The notes: a model not told the origin generated them from the sequence alone. A stretch of DNA of 64,000 bases from Ctena decussata (GCA_963989385.1 OZ022502.1:14805001-14869000); one strand, 5' to 3'; shown: positions 24,340 through 36,790, counted from the first letter of the stretch. Numbers and translations: made by a program.

Positions 24340-24564
24340 TGAGCCGCAACATGCGAAAACTAACAAAGTGGCATGTGCGCCCAGCGCAGACTCAGATCAG
24401 CCTGGGCATCTGCCCAGTCTGATCAGAGTCTTTGCTTTGCGCTTAGAGGGTAGCTATGCTAAGCTAGCTCAGACTCTGATCAGACTGCGTGGATGCACAT
24501 GCTGATCTGAGTCTTCGCTGGGCGCACATCCACTTTGTTGGGGTTTTTTTTCGTGTCGCGGCTC
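24340..24564. mobile_element. fold-back MITE family A, copy 3
   Basis: Ends TGAGCCGCAACATGCGAAAA and GTGTCGCGGCTCA, flanked by TATA on both sides. Inner arms CAGATCAGCCTGGGC and complement. Confidence 0.85.
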
Positions 24565-24726
24565 ATATAGCTTCTATAGTTGTCATTGACCGATTTTGTT
24601 AATACAAGAGGTATTTGAACGAATTTGAAAGGTCATCAAATTAGCTGTTTACCACCTATGGGCAAAGAAAATTTGGTTGGTCTCGTCCAGTCCTCGTACG
24701 TCTCGTCCAATTTTTACTTCCAGTTA

Positions 24727-25035
24727 TAAAATCGTATCTAAAAAGTATGAAAACCCTGTCTGAAAAGGCCAAAAAATATCCCAATGTAGCACAAATGTTT
24801 AAGCACAAATTCTAGCACAAACAGACCCGCTGTATTAAGCAAGCGTCTGCCTTAAGCAAGCAGTTTTTGCCGAGAGCCTTGTCATGTAAAATCGTATCTA
24901 CAATGTATGAAAACCCTGTCTGAAAAGGCCAAAAAATATCCCAATGTAGCACAAATTTTAGCACAAACTGACCCGCTGTATTAAGCAAGCGTCTGCCTTA
25001 AGCAAGCAGTTTTTTGCCGAGAGCCTTGTCATGTA
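24727..25035. repeat. direct tandem duplication, unit about 160 bp
   Basis: TAAAATCGTATCTA...AGCCTTGTCATG occurs twice head to tail (24727-24886, 24887-25035). The second copy lacks a short stretch (TTTAAGCACAAA) present in the first. Confidence 0.9.
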
Positions 25036-25104
25036 AATGAACTGCAAACGCTGTGGTTTGTTTAGAAGAACAGCCGAACTTCTCACGCTGATTTACAACA
25101 AACC

Positions 25105-25222
25105 TACATCCCAGCAGGCACATGACGTCAAAATGACGTCGTACTAACGTCGATGCGACGTCATAACGTCGCATCGACGTCAGTGCGACGTCATTTCAAC
25201 GTCATGTGCCTGCTGGGATGTA
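25105..25222. repeat. ACGTC palindrome, copy 2
   Basis: Ends TACATCCCAGCAGGCACATG and its complement; internal TGACGTCA-like motifs in both arms around ACGTCATAACGT. The arms extend a few bases beyond those of the other copies. Confidence 0.85.
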
Positions 25223-25273
25223 GAGTGTTCTTAGTCCAGCAATTTCTAGGGTATAGTTTCTTTTGAGAACAGA

Positions 25274-25382
25274 CCCAGCAGGCACATGACGTTGAAATGA
25301 CGTCATACTGACGTCGATGCGACGTAACGACGTCGCATCGACGTCAGTGCGACGTCATTTTGACGTCATGTGCCCGCTGGGG
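25274..25382. repeat. ACGTC palindrome, copy 3
   Basis: Ends CCCAGCAGGCACATGACGTT and ACGTCATGTGCCCGCTGGG. Same architecture as copy 2, only about 50 bp away and in direct succession. Confidence 0.85.
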
Positions 25383-25599
25383 ATCCACGACATATACGCT
25401 GATCTACCTCCCTTTTCAGTTCAACTTTTCAAGAATTTCTCCCCTTGGAGTAAGATACCACTTGGAAAGGGGGGCAAAAAAGACCCTTTTTTAAAACAAG
25501 AAAATCGGTTGAACCGATGGATGCTCCCCGACGGCTTGGAATAGGAGAATGGGTATCCTGTGAAGGAGTGATTTTCTATGTAAATTAAATGCAATTTAA

Positions 25600-27163
25600 A
25601 ATGGAAAAAAATAATTCTCTTCAATACTTTTAGAGCAATGCTCTGGACATGCATACAACTGAGAAAAAATAAGAAGGGAAGTAACTCCAAAATAACTTTG
25701 GATACAGTTATGGTTCTTCTGCTCTGCACTTCTTGTCATTACCCTCTACATGTACTATCAATATGTGAAGTTTCATTCATGTTCTCTTAAATATGTAAAG
25801 AGATATACTCCCGACAAACTAAATAACTGAAAAAATTAGGAAGGGGGCTAACTCTGTAATTACTAGAAGTAGGGTTATAGTGCTTAAGCCCTGCACTTCC
25901 TTTCATTACCCTCTATCATTGTGTGAAGTTTCATTTAGTTTCCTTCAATACTTCCTAAGATATACTCCAAACAATCAAACTACAGCAAAAATTAAGAAGG
26001 GAGCTAAATCTGTAATTACTTTTGACAGGGTTATGGTTCAGGTGTTCTGCATTTTCACTCATTGCCCTCTATCAGTGTGTGAAGTTTCAAAAAGTTCCTT
26101 TATACTTTCAGAGATATGCTCTGGACATGTAAAATATTGAAAAAAAATAGGAAGGGAGCTAACTTTGTAAATACTTAAGATTGGGTTATGGTTCTTGTGC
26201 TCTACACTTCCTCTGATTGTCCTCTTTCAATGTAGGAAGTTTCATTAAGTTCCCTTTAATGGTTTTGGAGATATGCACCGGACAAGTTTAATACTGATAA
26301 AAACTGGGAAGGGAGCTAACTTCGTAAATACTTGTGACAGGGTTATGGTTCTTGTGCACTGCACTTCCTCTCATTGTCCTCTATCAAGGTGTGAAGTTTC
26401 ATTTCATTCCCCCTTATACTTTCAGAGATATGCTCCGGACAAGCAAAATATTGAAAAAAAAAACTGGAAAGGGAGCTAACTTTGTAAATACTTGTGATAG
26501 GGTTACAGTTCTTGTGCACTGCACTTCCTCTCATTGTCCTCTACCAATGTGTGAAGTTTCATTTAGTTCCCCCTAATTCTTTCAGAGATATGCTCCGGAC
26601 AAGCAAAAAATTGAAAAGACTGGAAAGGGAGCTAACTTCCTTAATACTTGTGACAGGGTTACAGTTCTTGTGCACTGCACTTCCCCTCATTGTCCTCTTT
26701 CAATGTGTGAAGTTTCATTTAGTTCCCCCTTGTACTTTCAGAAATATGCTCCGGACAAGCAAAAAAAAATGAAAAAAACTGGAAAGGGAGCTAACTTCGT
26801 AAATACTTGTGATACGGTTACGGTTCTTGTGCACTGCACTTCCCCTCGTTGTCCTCTATCAAGGTGTGAAGTTTTATTTCATTCCCTCTTATACTTTCAG
26901 AGATATGCTCCGGACAAGCAAAATATTGAAAAAACCGGAAAGGGAGCTAACTTTGTAAATACTTGTGATAGGGTTACGGTTCTTGTGCACTGCACTTCCC
27001 CTCGTTGTCCTCTATCAATGTGTGAAGTTTCATTTAGTTCCCCCTTATACTTTCAGAGATATGCTCCGGACAAAAGTGTGACGGACAGATGGACAGACGG
27101 ATGGACGGACAGACGGACGGACAAAGCGGCAACTACATGCTCACCCTTTGGGGAGCATAAAAA
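25600..27163 (+). mobile_element. pearl-like tandem-core element with ACGG tract
   Basis: About nine tandem cores of about 160 bp, each with GTGTGAAGTTTCATTTAGTT, then AGAGATATGCTCCGGACAAG and GGGAGCTAACTT. They are followed by a (GGAC)n tract (27078-27123) and a 3' hairpin, GCTCACCCTTTGGGGAGC, with an A-run. Cores plus ACGG microsatellite match the bivalve pearl elements, now viewed as non-autonomous Helentrons. The long frame 26670-27221 is repeat-derived. The left end is not sharply defined. Confidence 0.8.
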
Positions 27164-27840
27164 GAAAAAAAATGCAAGTACAGACAGAAGCATGCACACA
27201 CGCACGCATTCACACAGGTAACTAAATGAAGTATTTGAAGGAAGTATCAATTTATACCCATATGCTGCATTTTATGAACAGACCATTATTTCAAAATCAT
27301 GCACCTTTCAGATAGTGTTTATGAAAATTTTGAGCCTCGCACAAACGAGCCCTGCCATTTTCGGGTTATTCAATAGCATGCATAAGTAGTCACGTTGATT
27401 CAGTGTTGATGCACCACTGTTTGCCTTATGGTAAAAACAGCAGGAAACTAGAATGAGATTTTACATGTGAATACCACTTTTTCTCTTCTTTTTTTTTTCA
27501 CCAATTCTTTTTCAAAATGGGAGAGAGTTATCCTTAAAGAGTAGTCCCTAGTGAGAAGGGAGGTAAATACTCCAATGTCAGTGACCTCCCTTGAAAATTT
27601 ATCCAGACAGACCAGCATTTTTGTTATTAGTTCTGACCTGTTATTTTCATCTTGGCTGGCAGCATCTGCCCCAAATAATTGCTCAATTACCCTGGTCTAG
27701 GGTTTGAATCCTGCCACAAAAATGTTAAAACCTGTCATTGGTGTTCTTCTCTAGCCCTAAGTAAATATCCCACAGAGCACCCTAAATTACTGCAATATTG
27801 ATATGCTCATCCAACCCATACCTAGTCAATAATCACAGTA
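27164..27840. other. no gene; possible SINE remnant
   Basis: 27690-27720 has a box B-like GGTTTGAATCCTGCC, and downstream CTAGCCCTAAGTAAATATCC; box A is not clear. Otherwise nothing supported. Confidence 0.35.
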
Positions 27841-27847
27841 GTCAACG

Positions 27848-29615
27848 CTGTTTGGGATTTCGACTTTGGTCAGTAGAGCCTCAATGAAGTCTCAATAAAA
27901 TCTGGGATTTGGACTTTGGTCAGTAAAGCCTCAATGTAGCCTCAGTTTTATGCTTGGGATTTGGACTTTGGTCACTAGAGCCTCAATGAAGTCTCAATAA
28001 AATCTGGGATTTGGACTTTGGTCAGTAGAGCCTCAATGAAGTCTCAATAAAATCTGGGATTTGGACTTCGGTTAGTAGAGCCTCAATTAAGTCTCAATAA
28101 AATCTGGGATTTGGACTTTGGTTAGTAGAGCCTCAGTGAAGTCTCTATTCTATGCTTGGGATTTGGACTTTGGTCAGTAGAGCCTCAATGAAGTCTCTAT
28201 TCTATGCTTGGGATTTGGACTTTGGTCAGTAGAGCCTCAATGAAGTCTCAATAAAATCTGGGATTTGGACTTTGGTCAGTAGAGCCTCAATGAGATCTCA
28301 ATAAAATCTGGGATTTGGACTGTGGTCAGTAGAGCCTCAATGAAGTCTCTATTCTATGCTTAGGATTTGGACTTTGGTCAGTAGAGCCTCAATGAAGTCT
28401 CTATTCTATGCTTGGGATTTGGACTTTGGTCAGTAGAGCCTCAATGAAGTCTCAATAAAATCTGGGATTTGGACTTTGGTTAGTAGAGCCTCAATGAAGT
28501 CTCTATTCTATGCTTGGGATTTGGACTTTGGTCAGTACTGCCTCAATTAAGTCTTTATTCTATGCTTGGGATTTGGACTTTGGTCAGTAGAGCCTCAATG
28601 AAGTCTCAATAAAATCTGGGATTTTGACTTTGGTTAGTAGAGCCTCAATGAAGTCTCAATAAAATCTGGGATTTGGACTTTGGTCAGTAGAGCCTCAATG
28701 AAGTCTCTATTCTATGCTTAGGATTTGGACTTTGGTCAGTATAGCCTCAATGAAGTCTCAATAAAATCTGGGATTTGGACTTCGGTTAGTAGAGCCTCAA
28801 TGAAGTCTCTATTCTATGCTTGGGATTCGGACTTTGGTCAGTAGAGCCTCAATGAAGTCTCAATAAAATCTGGGATTTGGACTTTGGTTAGTAGAGCCTC
28901 AATTAAGTCTCTATTCTATGCTTGGGATTTGGACTTTGGTCAGTAGAGCCTCAATTAAGTCTCTATTCTATGCTTGGGATTTGGACTTTGGTCAGTAGAG
29001 CCTCAATGAAGTCTCAAGAAAATCTGGGATTTGGACTTTGGTTAGTAGAGCCTCAATGAAGTCTCAATAAAATCTGGGATTTGGACTTTGGTCAGTAGAG
29101 CCTCAATGAAGTCTCTATTCTATGCTTAGGATTTGGACTTTGGTCAGTATAGCCTCAACGAAGTCTCAATAAAATCTGGGATTTGGACTTTGGTTAGTAG
29201 AGCCTCAATGAAGTCTCTATTCTATGCTTGGGATTCGGACTTTGGTCAGTAGAGCCTCAATGAAGTCTCTATTCTATGCTTGAGATTTGGACTTTGGTCA
29301 GTAGAGCCTCAATGAAGTCTCAATAAAATCTGGGATTTGGACTTTGGTTAGTAGAGCCTCAATGAAGTCTCAATAAAATCTGGGATTTGGACGTTGGTCA
29401 GTAGAACCTTAATGAAGTCTCAATAAAATCTGGGATTTGGAATTTGGTTAGTAGAACCTTAATGAAGTCTCAATAAAATCTGGGATTTGGACTTTGGTCA
29501 GTAGAACCTTAATGAAGTTAAAATCTGGGATTTGGACTTTGGTCAGTAGAACCTCAATGAAGTCTCAATTTTATTGAGACTTTATTGAGGCTCTACCAAC
29601 CAAAGTCGAAATCCC
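27848..29615. repeat. 50/52-bp satellite array with inverted terminal unit
   Basis: About 33 monomers start GGGATTTGGACTTTGGTCAG and continue TAGAGCCTCAATGAAGTCTC. Two monomer types differ at the end: AATAAAATCT (50 bp) and TATTCTATGCTT (52 bp), interspersed in irregular order. The array ends with an inverted monomer (29569-29615). The first and the inverted last monomers share the variant GGGATTTCGAC. Confidence 0.95.
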
Positions 29616-29789
29616 ATACATTTGTGAGTACAATAACCCTAGCATGGCTCCCAGGCTAAATGGTACGTCTAAATTTCGCTCTTTTTATTGTGATGGGCAA
29701 CCATTTATTTCCTTAGTTCAAACTCAAAAAATAAAACAAAGGGACTGGAGTCAGTCTACAGTAACCCTTTCATTCCAATTTTTCTTGGG

Positions 29790-29990
29790 GACCCTAGTTG
29801 CTCAGTGGGTTAAGTGCTGGCCTCTATGGCTATGCTAGCAGCCTGGTTTTGAATCCAGCTGGCAGCAGAATTCTATACAACTTTAAACAGGGCTCCATAG
29901 CACACAGCCTTTCTTTATCACCCAGGACTGAAATACTATAGAAAGGGCTGTAAAACCATCATCCATCGTAAGTCATCATATATACAATTT
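29790..29990 (+). repeat. tRNA-derived SINE
   Basis: A box A-like TTGCTCAGTGGGTTAAGTGC and box B-like GGTTTTGAATCC are 45 bp apart, followed by a tail with AGAAAGGGCTGTAAAACCAT and CATCCATC. The same tail occurs at 52.3 kb. Confidence 0.75.
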
Positions 29991-31327
29991 CTATCATGCT
30001 GTGTACATGCTCTTAGAGAATTGACCCCGATCGACCCGACTTATTGCTATATAAACTCGGGTTGCTCGGGGTATCGATTTCACATGTGTTTTTTATGAAA
30101 CCGGAGGTATAATCCTCCGGTATCCAATAAATGATACAGATTTATGCAATTTCGCAGCGGTGCCCCAGGTGGTGAAGGTAATCCTGTTAACCGGTTTTCT
30201 CTAGTTGAAAATAAAACATAAATATCTTGATATGAACTAGAAAGTCGAAATTCTCATTAAAAGTTATACTGTTCATTAGGTGTTTTGAACGGATTTCTAC
30301 GTTAAAATTTAAGCGTTTTGTAATATAACAATTTTATAATGGCACGAACCAGCGAAACAGTACTCCTTGGCTTCAGCTTTTATAAAAAAATAGTTCCAGT
30401 TGTATTGCAAACTTATTTTCGAGTGTTACTTTAAAAATATATCTTGAAACACACTGACGGTATTTAGATTAAAAGTAAAAAAAAACTTGATCATTGGATA
30501 TGCGATTTTCAAGATTATTTTATGAAAGCGTTCTTTAAGCGTCGCATTAATACCGGGAATCAGGTTTCACTAGCACTGCTGATAAAAATACTACAAGCTT
30601 GAATTACCTGTATTTTAACCGGGAACCAGAGTTATCGGAAAAAGTAGTTCACAGAGCATGTATAGCTGATACCTGCAGTATTCAGATAATTAGGGGATGG
30701 CTAAAACATCTGGTCTGTTTATCAGTTAGGCATAACTTTTATGTTATTTTTCTCTAAGAGGATGTACACATCATGGATATGGCAACTGCAATCTAAACAT
30801 TTGGGCCTTTGATGATTCTAGACAAACAGCTTTTAAATGGCAGGCATGCATAGAGGAACACAATCAGACTGCACATTCTACATCCTCTTATGAATCAAGT
30901 TTGTGTAAGCCTTTTTGATAAGGTCCTTAAAGTGCATGAGTAATCTACAATTTTCTGCCATTTTTTAAAGGGTGGCTGTTTTTGTGACTTCCTGTTTGCT
31001 TTTCTGGATGACATAATTCCATAATGGGGTGTATGCTAAACTATGCTTTAAGAATTTTCCCCTGAAGGAATAGATTCTTTCCTTTAAGGGTTGATCCCTA
31101 TTCAAAAAGGAGCCAAAGACAGAAATGACAGAGTTGCTTCCCCTGAAAGTGTACTCATTCACTGCCAAGTTTTGTGTTGATTTCCAAGAAATCAAAATTT
31201 TTCTAGGAAGAAGTAAATACAGAACTAATGAGCAGGTTTTGAAACCTTTATTTTATAATTTTTTGACAAAGTCAACTTTTGGTATCGTTAACAAATGGTA
31301 ACACACTGCTATCATCACAGCCCTTAA
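29991..31327. other. no gene supported
   Basis: AT-rich unique-looking DNA. 30960-31200 carries a decayed GTGACTTCCTGTTTGCTTTT fold-back arm of the GGAAAGAATTTGCTC family. Confidence 0.4.
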
Positions 31328-31550
31328 TAAAGATGGATTTTTGAAGATAATTATGATTTCTGTTTGTTCTCCATGAAAATATGTTGTGGCCCCTCATTAG
31401 AACTGTCTCACTGAGACAGTTCTAATGAGGGGTCACAACATATTTTTGAGGCACCTTTTGAGGCACCTCTAATGTGGAGTCACAACATATTTTCAAGAAG
31501 AATAAACAGAAATTATTTACAATTATCTCCAATAATCCATCTTACGCAGA
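31328..31550. mobile_element. MITE family B, diverged copy
   Basis: Centre CATTAGAACTGTCTCACTGA and complement, flanked by GGGGTCACAACATAT and by GATAATTATGATTTCTG-type arms; an extra GAGGCACCTTTT duplication lies on the right side. Outer ends are worn. Confidence 0.65.
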
Positions 31551-32017
31551 GCTTCGTATAATATAAAACATATATTAGAAATTCATGGCAATTTTTTATA
31601 CGTATGAAAAAGGTTTACAAAATTATTTTTGATACTACTGCAATCTGTATCAAAATCAGTCTAAGCAGATCCAACTCGATATAAGACATAAATCGGTATC
31701 CATTAAAGGTCTGATCAGAGCTTGACTAAAGCACTGCCGGAAATCATTGGGATCAGTCCCTAGGGATTGATCCCTCACTTATCCCACCTGCACAAGTAAG
31801 CAGACCTTCAGGTTAATCGGAGGCAAGTTCATTTTTTTTTATTTATTTATTGACGGATTCTTCAAAAATAATTGGTAACCAGACCTCGAGAGTTCATTTT
31901 TCTTTACTTTTTTTTCTCAACAATCAAAATTCAATTTTATAATTTTGTTCATGATTACATTAAGTAAAACCTACAAGCATGAGTGTTCAAACTCAAATAT
32001 ACATGTAAAAAGACAAA

Positions 32018-32251
32018 TGAGCCGCGACACGACAAAACCAACAAAGTGGTTGTGCACCCAGTGCACTCAGATCAGCCTGGGCATCGACCCAGTCTGACCA
32101 GAGTCTTCGCTGTCCTCGTGGAGCTGGCTTAGACCCTAAGCTACCCTTTAAGCGCCTAACGAAGAGTCTGATCAGACTGGGCAGATGCCCAGGCTGACGA
32201 GTCTGCGCTGGGCGCACAACCACTTTGTTGGTTTTCTCATGTTGCGGCTCA
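32018..32251. mobile_element. fold-back MITE family A, copy 4
   Basis: Ends TGAGCCGCGACACGACAAAA and GTTGCGGCTCA, flanked by AA on both sides. Inner arms diverged in the right half. Confidence 0.85.
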
Positions 32252-32526
32252 AATATTGCACGATTTTACTTTTCCAGCTGTGTCATGACACATGGAAAAG
32301 GGACCTTGTACCACATGCAAACAGCTGAGGCTCAGATCAGCTTGCGTATCCATTAATTTTGAACAGTATCTTGCCTGTTTGACAATTGATATACTCAACC
32401 AAATTAAAACTGCAACACTCTTTTCAATATCTCGCAGCTCATTTCATAGCAGATTACTTTTAATTTAACAAAATATCAGGGACAGTCAACATTAATTCCT
32501 GGCAATTCAAGAAATTTAATAAAAAA

Positions 32527-33620
32527 CAAGAAATGTTACAGTGTGTAACAAATGCCCCCGAAGGCCCCTTAAACTGACCTTTGAGTCCTGGTTGTGACCT
32601 TGACCTTGAGCATGGAGCCTGAGTCTTGCACATGACATACATTCTTATTTGTGAGTGTGACCTTGGCCTTGGGCAACAAAACCATAATTTGTGAATCATC
32701 TCATTATTTTTTCCCTTTTCATGAAAATTAATGAAGTTTGATTCAGTAGCTATTAAGTAATTGAGGATAAATGAGTTGATCTTTGACCTCTGGCTATCAC
32801 CTTGACCTTGGATGTGGAAACATATGTCTTTTGAATGGAAAATCTTCTCAGTAGGCTTTATCTTTCTGCAATATTTGCTTTGGTACTTTTCTGAGTAATT
32901 GCCGAGACATCATTTGACTTCTGACCCCAAATTGTGACCTTGACCTTGGATTTGGGATCATAAATATTGTGTATAACACACCTTCTCATTATGGTCTACC
33001 TTTCTGTGAGGTTTGATGAAAGTCCCTTCAGCAGGTTTCAAGTTTGGCAGAGGCAAGATTTGACCTTTGACCCCTGATTGTGACCTTGACCTCGAATGTG
33101 GTAACCTAAATTTTATGTGTGACACACCTTCTCATTATGCTTATTCTTTCTGTGAAGTTTCATTCAATTTGCTTCAGTAGTTTATAAGTTATTGCTGAGA
33201 CACGATTCTGAGACACAATTTGACCTCTGACCCAACTGTGGCCTTGACCTTGGGCGTAGGGAACTAAGTCTTGTGCGCGACACACCTTCATATTATGCTT
33301 TATCTACCTGTGAAGTTTCATCAAATTTGCTTCAGTAGTTTATAAGTTATTGCTGAGACACAATTTTGAGGCATTATTCGACCTCTGACCCAATTGTGGC
33401 CTTGACCTTGGGCGTAGGGATCTAAGTCTTGTGCGCGACACACCTTCACATTATGCTTTATCTATCTGTGAAGTTGCATCAAATTTGCTTCAGTAGTTTT
33501 AAAGTTATAGCTGAGACACGATTTGTAACGGACGGACGGAAAGACGGACGGACGGACAGACGGACTGACGGACGGACGGTGCGATTTTAATATGCCACCC
33601 GAAGTTCCTTCGGGGGCATA
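32527..33620 (+). mobile_element. tandem-core element with ACGG tract
   Basis: Starts CAAGAAATG in an A-rich target, then ATGCCCCCGAAGGCCCC. About five cores of about 165 bp with TGACCTTGACCTTGG and GCTTCAGTAGTTTATAAG, then GGACGGAC repeats (33528-33578) and the 3' hairpin CCCGAAGTTCCTTCGGG followed by GGCATAAAAA. Confidence 0.8.
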
Positions 33621-34479
33621 AAAATAAATCTTCATAGGAAATGTGGTATGAAATACTGGATAAATTTACCAATGCATTTTTTATTCAGTTGAGTAGATAT
33701 AACAATTGCAGAGACGGCACAGGCTGATCTTAGCTGCAACTGTGCATATGCCTCAAGGTCCCTTTTCTAACTACTCTGCTTATTTTAAAAGTTGTAAATC
33801 TGATTTTTCAGCTTTGCAGAATTTGAACAGACTAGAACAGTTTGGAAAGAACCAGAATGCCCTTTGCAAATTTGACTTGTAATTAATGCCAAACTGTGTA
33901 AGAAATGCTATACTGCCATCTTATTCTATATCTTGAAGCCAATGGGTCTAGAAAAGAAACACTGCCATGCAGACAACAAAGACCTAGGCAAATATTGTAC
34001 AGTTAACAAAAAAATTCTTGAAAAGATATACAGAATTTTTCTAACTCAAAGATGGCAGAGTCAATCACTGATAGGGTTGTCAGGTTAAGTAGTCTGAACA
34101 TCTATAGAAAATATGAGAATCTACAATTTTAGGAATGTCTCTCTAATACTGTTTTTCTTACAAAATTTAAATATGTTAATCAGCTAACAAAGAAATTTTG
34201 TAAATGCCACATTGTGACAAAACCTGTCTCAAGGCATATATGCAGACACTGCCTGCCAAGATCTATTTGAAAGGTACACTGTCATACCTGTGCAAATTAA
34301 GTTTGCTTTGTGAAATGTACATGGTCAAGTTGTGGTCTGGCCAACTGGGCTTCCTCTAACCAGAGCCCACAGGCTTGGTGTACAGGCATGCAAAATTTGC
34401 AAATGCCAAAATACAGGTTATGTCTCAACATGGCTATTTTCACCCTCTTTAACAAACATTATCAAATTGTATAAAGATT
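33621..34479. other. no gene supported
   Basis: AT-rich DNA between two repeats; no frame, RNA gene or repeat recognised. Confidence 0.45.
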
Positions 34480-34717
34480 TGAGCCGCGACACGACAAAAC
34501 CAACAATGTGGTTGTGCGCCCAGCGCAGACTCAGATCAGCCTGGGCATCCGCCCAGTCTGATCAGAGTCTTCGCTGTCCGCATGGAGGTAGCTTAGACCC
34601 TTAGCTACCCTTCAAGCTGTGAGCGAAGCGTCTGATTAGACTGGGCGGATGCCCAGGCTGATCTGAGTGTGCCCTGGGCGCACAACCACATTGTTGGTTT
34701 TCTCGTGTCGCGGCTCA
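34480..34717. mobile_element. fold-back MITE family A, copy 5
   Basis: Ends TGAGCCGCGACACGACAAAA and CGTGTCGCGGCTCA, TT on both sides. Long inner arms with GGGCATCCGCCCAGTCTGAT and near-complement. Confidence 0.9.
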
Positions 34718-35044
34718 TTTTATTTATACAACATTGCAAGTTCATTTTCATTCCTAATGCTGACTTTCACAGTGTATAGGAAGACCTCTGTGGGTACAAG
34801 TTTTACAACTCTGGACAACCAAGTGTTTCTAAAATCAGGTCTACACTTAAAAAAGAGAATTTGCTCTTAAGGGAGCCAGTTCTTTTCCTTGAAAGTGTAC
34901 CCACTCCAGAGCCCCAGATCAGGAGGTTCTTATAATTCTGAGATAATTCCTGTTCCTTCCCCACAAAACCTTGTGAACCCTCATAAGAAACCCCTCAGAA
35001 AGGAGGTTCTAATGTGGGATCTTGACACTGCTTCATGTACAATT

Positions 35045-35262
35045 ATTACCATAAAAATTCTAAAAACTGGGACACCTACAAAAGCTACCATAACTGTCCT
35101 GAAATTAGAACAGTTCAGTTTTACATTGCAATAGTACGGTCAAAAGATGCAGTTAGAATGGCAAATAGTGTAGACCCTGATCAGACTGCGCCTCCAGGAG
35201 CAGTCTGATCTGGGTCTGCGCTCTTTACTCAGACCTGTCTGTCTCAATATTTAGAATTTTTT
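35045..35262. mobile_element. hairpin MITE subfamily C, copy 3
   Basis: Centre CCTGATCAGACTGCGCCTCC and complement GGAGCAGTCTGATC, with GGCAAATAGTGTAGA to the left and TTTACTCAGACCTGTCTG to the right. Confidence 0.65.
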
Positions 35263-35625
35263 TTTGAATCCTTCAATCATCATTAAAAAGCTCTCCTACT
35301 CTTAAGCTCTCACAATGCTTTCAGTTACCTATAATCATATTTTTTGTAAAAAAAAAAAAAAAAAATCATAAAATATCATAAATATTTTCAAAACAAACAT
35401 CACTTAAGTATACTATACACTATATTTATTCAGCAACAAGACCGTGGTATTTCCCTCCCCAAAATTACAATATAAAAGTCAAGATCTAATTAATTCTACT
35501 ATAATGATGTTTTGCCCTTCCAAAACTATCCCGAAATTTCAAGATAGATCTGGATTTTCTGAGTTGTCCTGGATGGAAAAAAAACAACTTATCTTATAGC
35601 CACATAAACAAGGTATTTCTCTTAT

Positions 35626-35963
35626 GCACTGTTGTCAGCTGCATTATATAGCCAATGCACTGTTGTCAGCTGCATTAAATAGCCAATACACTGTTGTCAG
35701 CTGCATTATATAGCCAATGCACTGTTGTCAGCTGCATTATATAGCCAATGCACTGTTGTCAGCTGCATTAAATAGCCAATGCACTGTTGTCAGCTGCATT
35801 ATATAGCCAATGCACTGTTGTCAGCTGCATTAAATAGCCAATACACTGTTGTCAGCTGCATTATATAGCCAATGCACTGTTATCAGCTGCATTATATAGC
35901 CAATGCACTGTTATCAGCTGCATTATATAGCCAATGCACTGTTGTCAGCTGCATTAAATAGCT
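35626..35963. repeat. 31-bp minisatellite, 11 units
   Basis: The unit is GCACTGTTGTCAGCTGCATT plus ATATAGCCAAT, with A/T and G/A variants. The array stops exactly where a family-B MITE begins, so the MITE probably inserted in the array or at its edge. Confidence 0.95.
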
Positions 35964-36168
35964 CAAGTCCAGATAAGAGAGGGTATTATGGATAATTTAA
36001 AGATAATTTTTCTTATTTCTCAACAAAAACGTTATGTTGCGACCACTCAATAGAACCGTCTCGATGAGACGGTTCTAATGAGGGGTCACAAAATATGTTT
36101 TCGTTGAGAAATAAGGAAAATTATCCCTAACATATTCTTGTTACCCCTTAGTATCTGGAGCACTGTAT
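35964..36168. mobile_element. MITE family B copy
   Basis: Arms with TCCAGATAAGAGAGGGTATT and CCTTAGTATCTGGAGCACTG; centre AGAACCGTCTCGATGAGACG inside GGTCAC arms. Confidence 0.8.
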
Positions 36169-36383
36169 AGCATAACAGCAATATGGATTTCTTATTTGGA
36201 AGCACTTATTATGGAAATCAGTCAGATAGCACAGATGTTAGCCAGTAAATTGAATATTTCAATGTTTCTTACAGTATAGGTTATTTCATTAACTGAGCCC
36301 TCCATGAATAAATTAACCTTACTGGAAACACTCAGGGATTAGCCAGTGTTCCTTAGATATAAAATATTATATAGGGTGAATAC

Positions 36384-36601
36384 AACTCAGGACATAGCCG
36401 AGTTCAAGATAAGGTGAGAGTTTGAGGATAATTTTGAGATAATTATTCTTATTTCTCAATGAAAACGTATGTTGTTACCCCTCATTAGAACCGTCTCAGC
36501 GAGACGGTTCTAATGAGAGGTAACAACGTATGTTTTTTATGGAAAAATAAGAAAATTATCCCTGAATTATCCTTGTCACCCCTTCTTATCTGGAGTGCTG
36601 T
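36384..36601. mobile_element. MITE family B copy
   Basis: Centre CATTAGAACCGTCTCAGCGA and complement, arms TTCTTATTTCTCAATGAAAA and CTTATCTGGAGTGCTG; the left end is diverged. Confidence 0.75.
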
Positions 36602-36657
36602 AGCTAAAATACAAAATTTGCACCAAGTAGGCTCCAGCAGTAAACAGAATCAGCAGA

Positions 36658-36790
36658 GGCCAGGTATGATAAGTATTTGAAGATAATTCCAAGATAATTT
36701 TGTTATTTCTCCGTAAAACCATAAGTTGTGACCCCTCATTTGAACCGTCTCAAATGGGTCACTTCATTGGTTTTCACTGAGAAAAAAGAA
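36658..36790. mobile_element. MITE family B, left part only
   Basis: Left arm and shortened centre (GTGACCCCTCATTTGAACCG) end in GAGAAAAAAGAA, directly at the start of the tandem-core element at 36791. The missing right part is not found after that element. Confidence 0.65.

Noticed and set aside
26670..27221. 183-residue frame with repeated CTSPRCPLS
   Set aside because: It reads through the tandem cores of a pearl-like element; frames shift between cores.
27848..29615. CRISPR-like array
   Set aside because: Repeats are contiguous monomers without unique spacers, in eukaryotic DNA; it is a satellite.
29790..29990. Functional tRNA gene
   Set aside because: Boxes A and B are present but the acceptor stem does not pair and a shared non-tRNA tail follows; it is a SINE.
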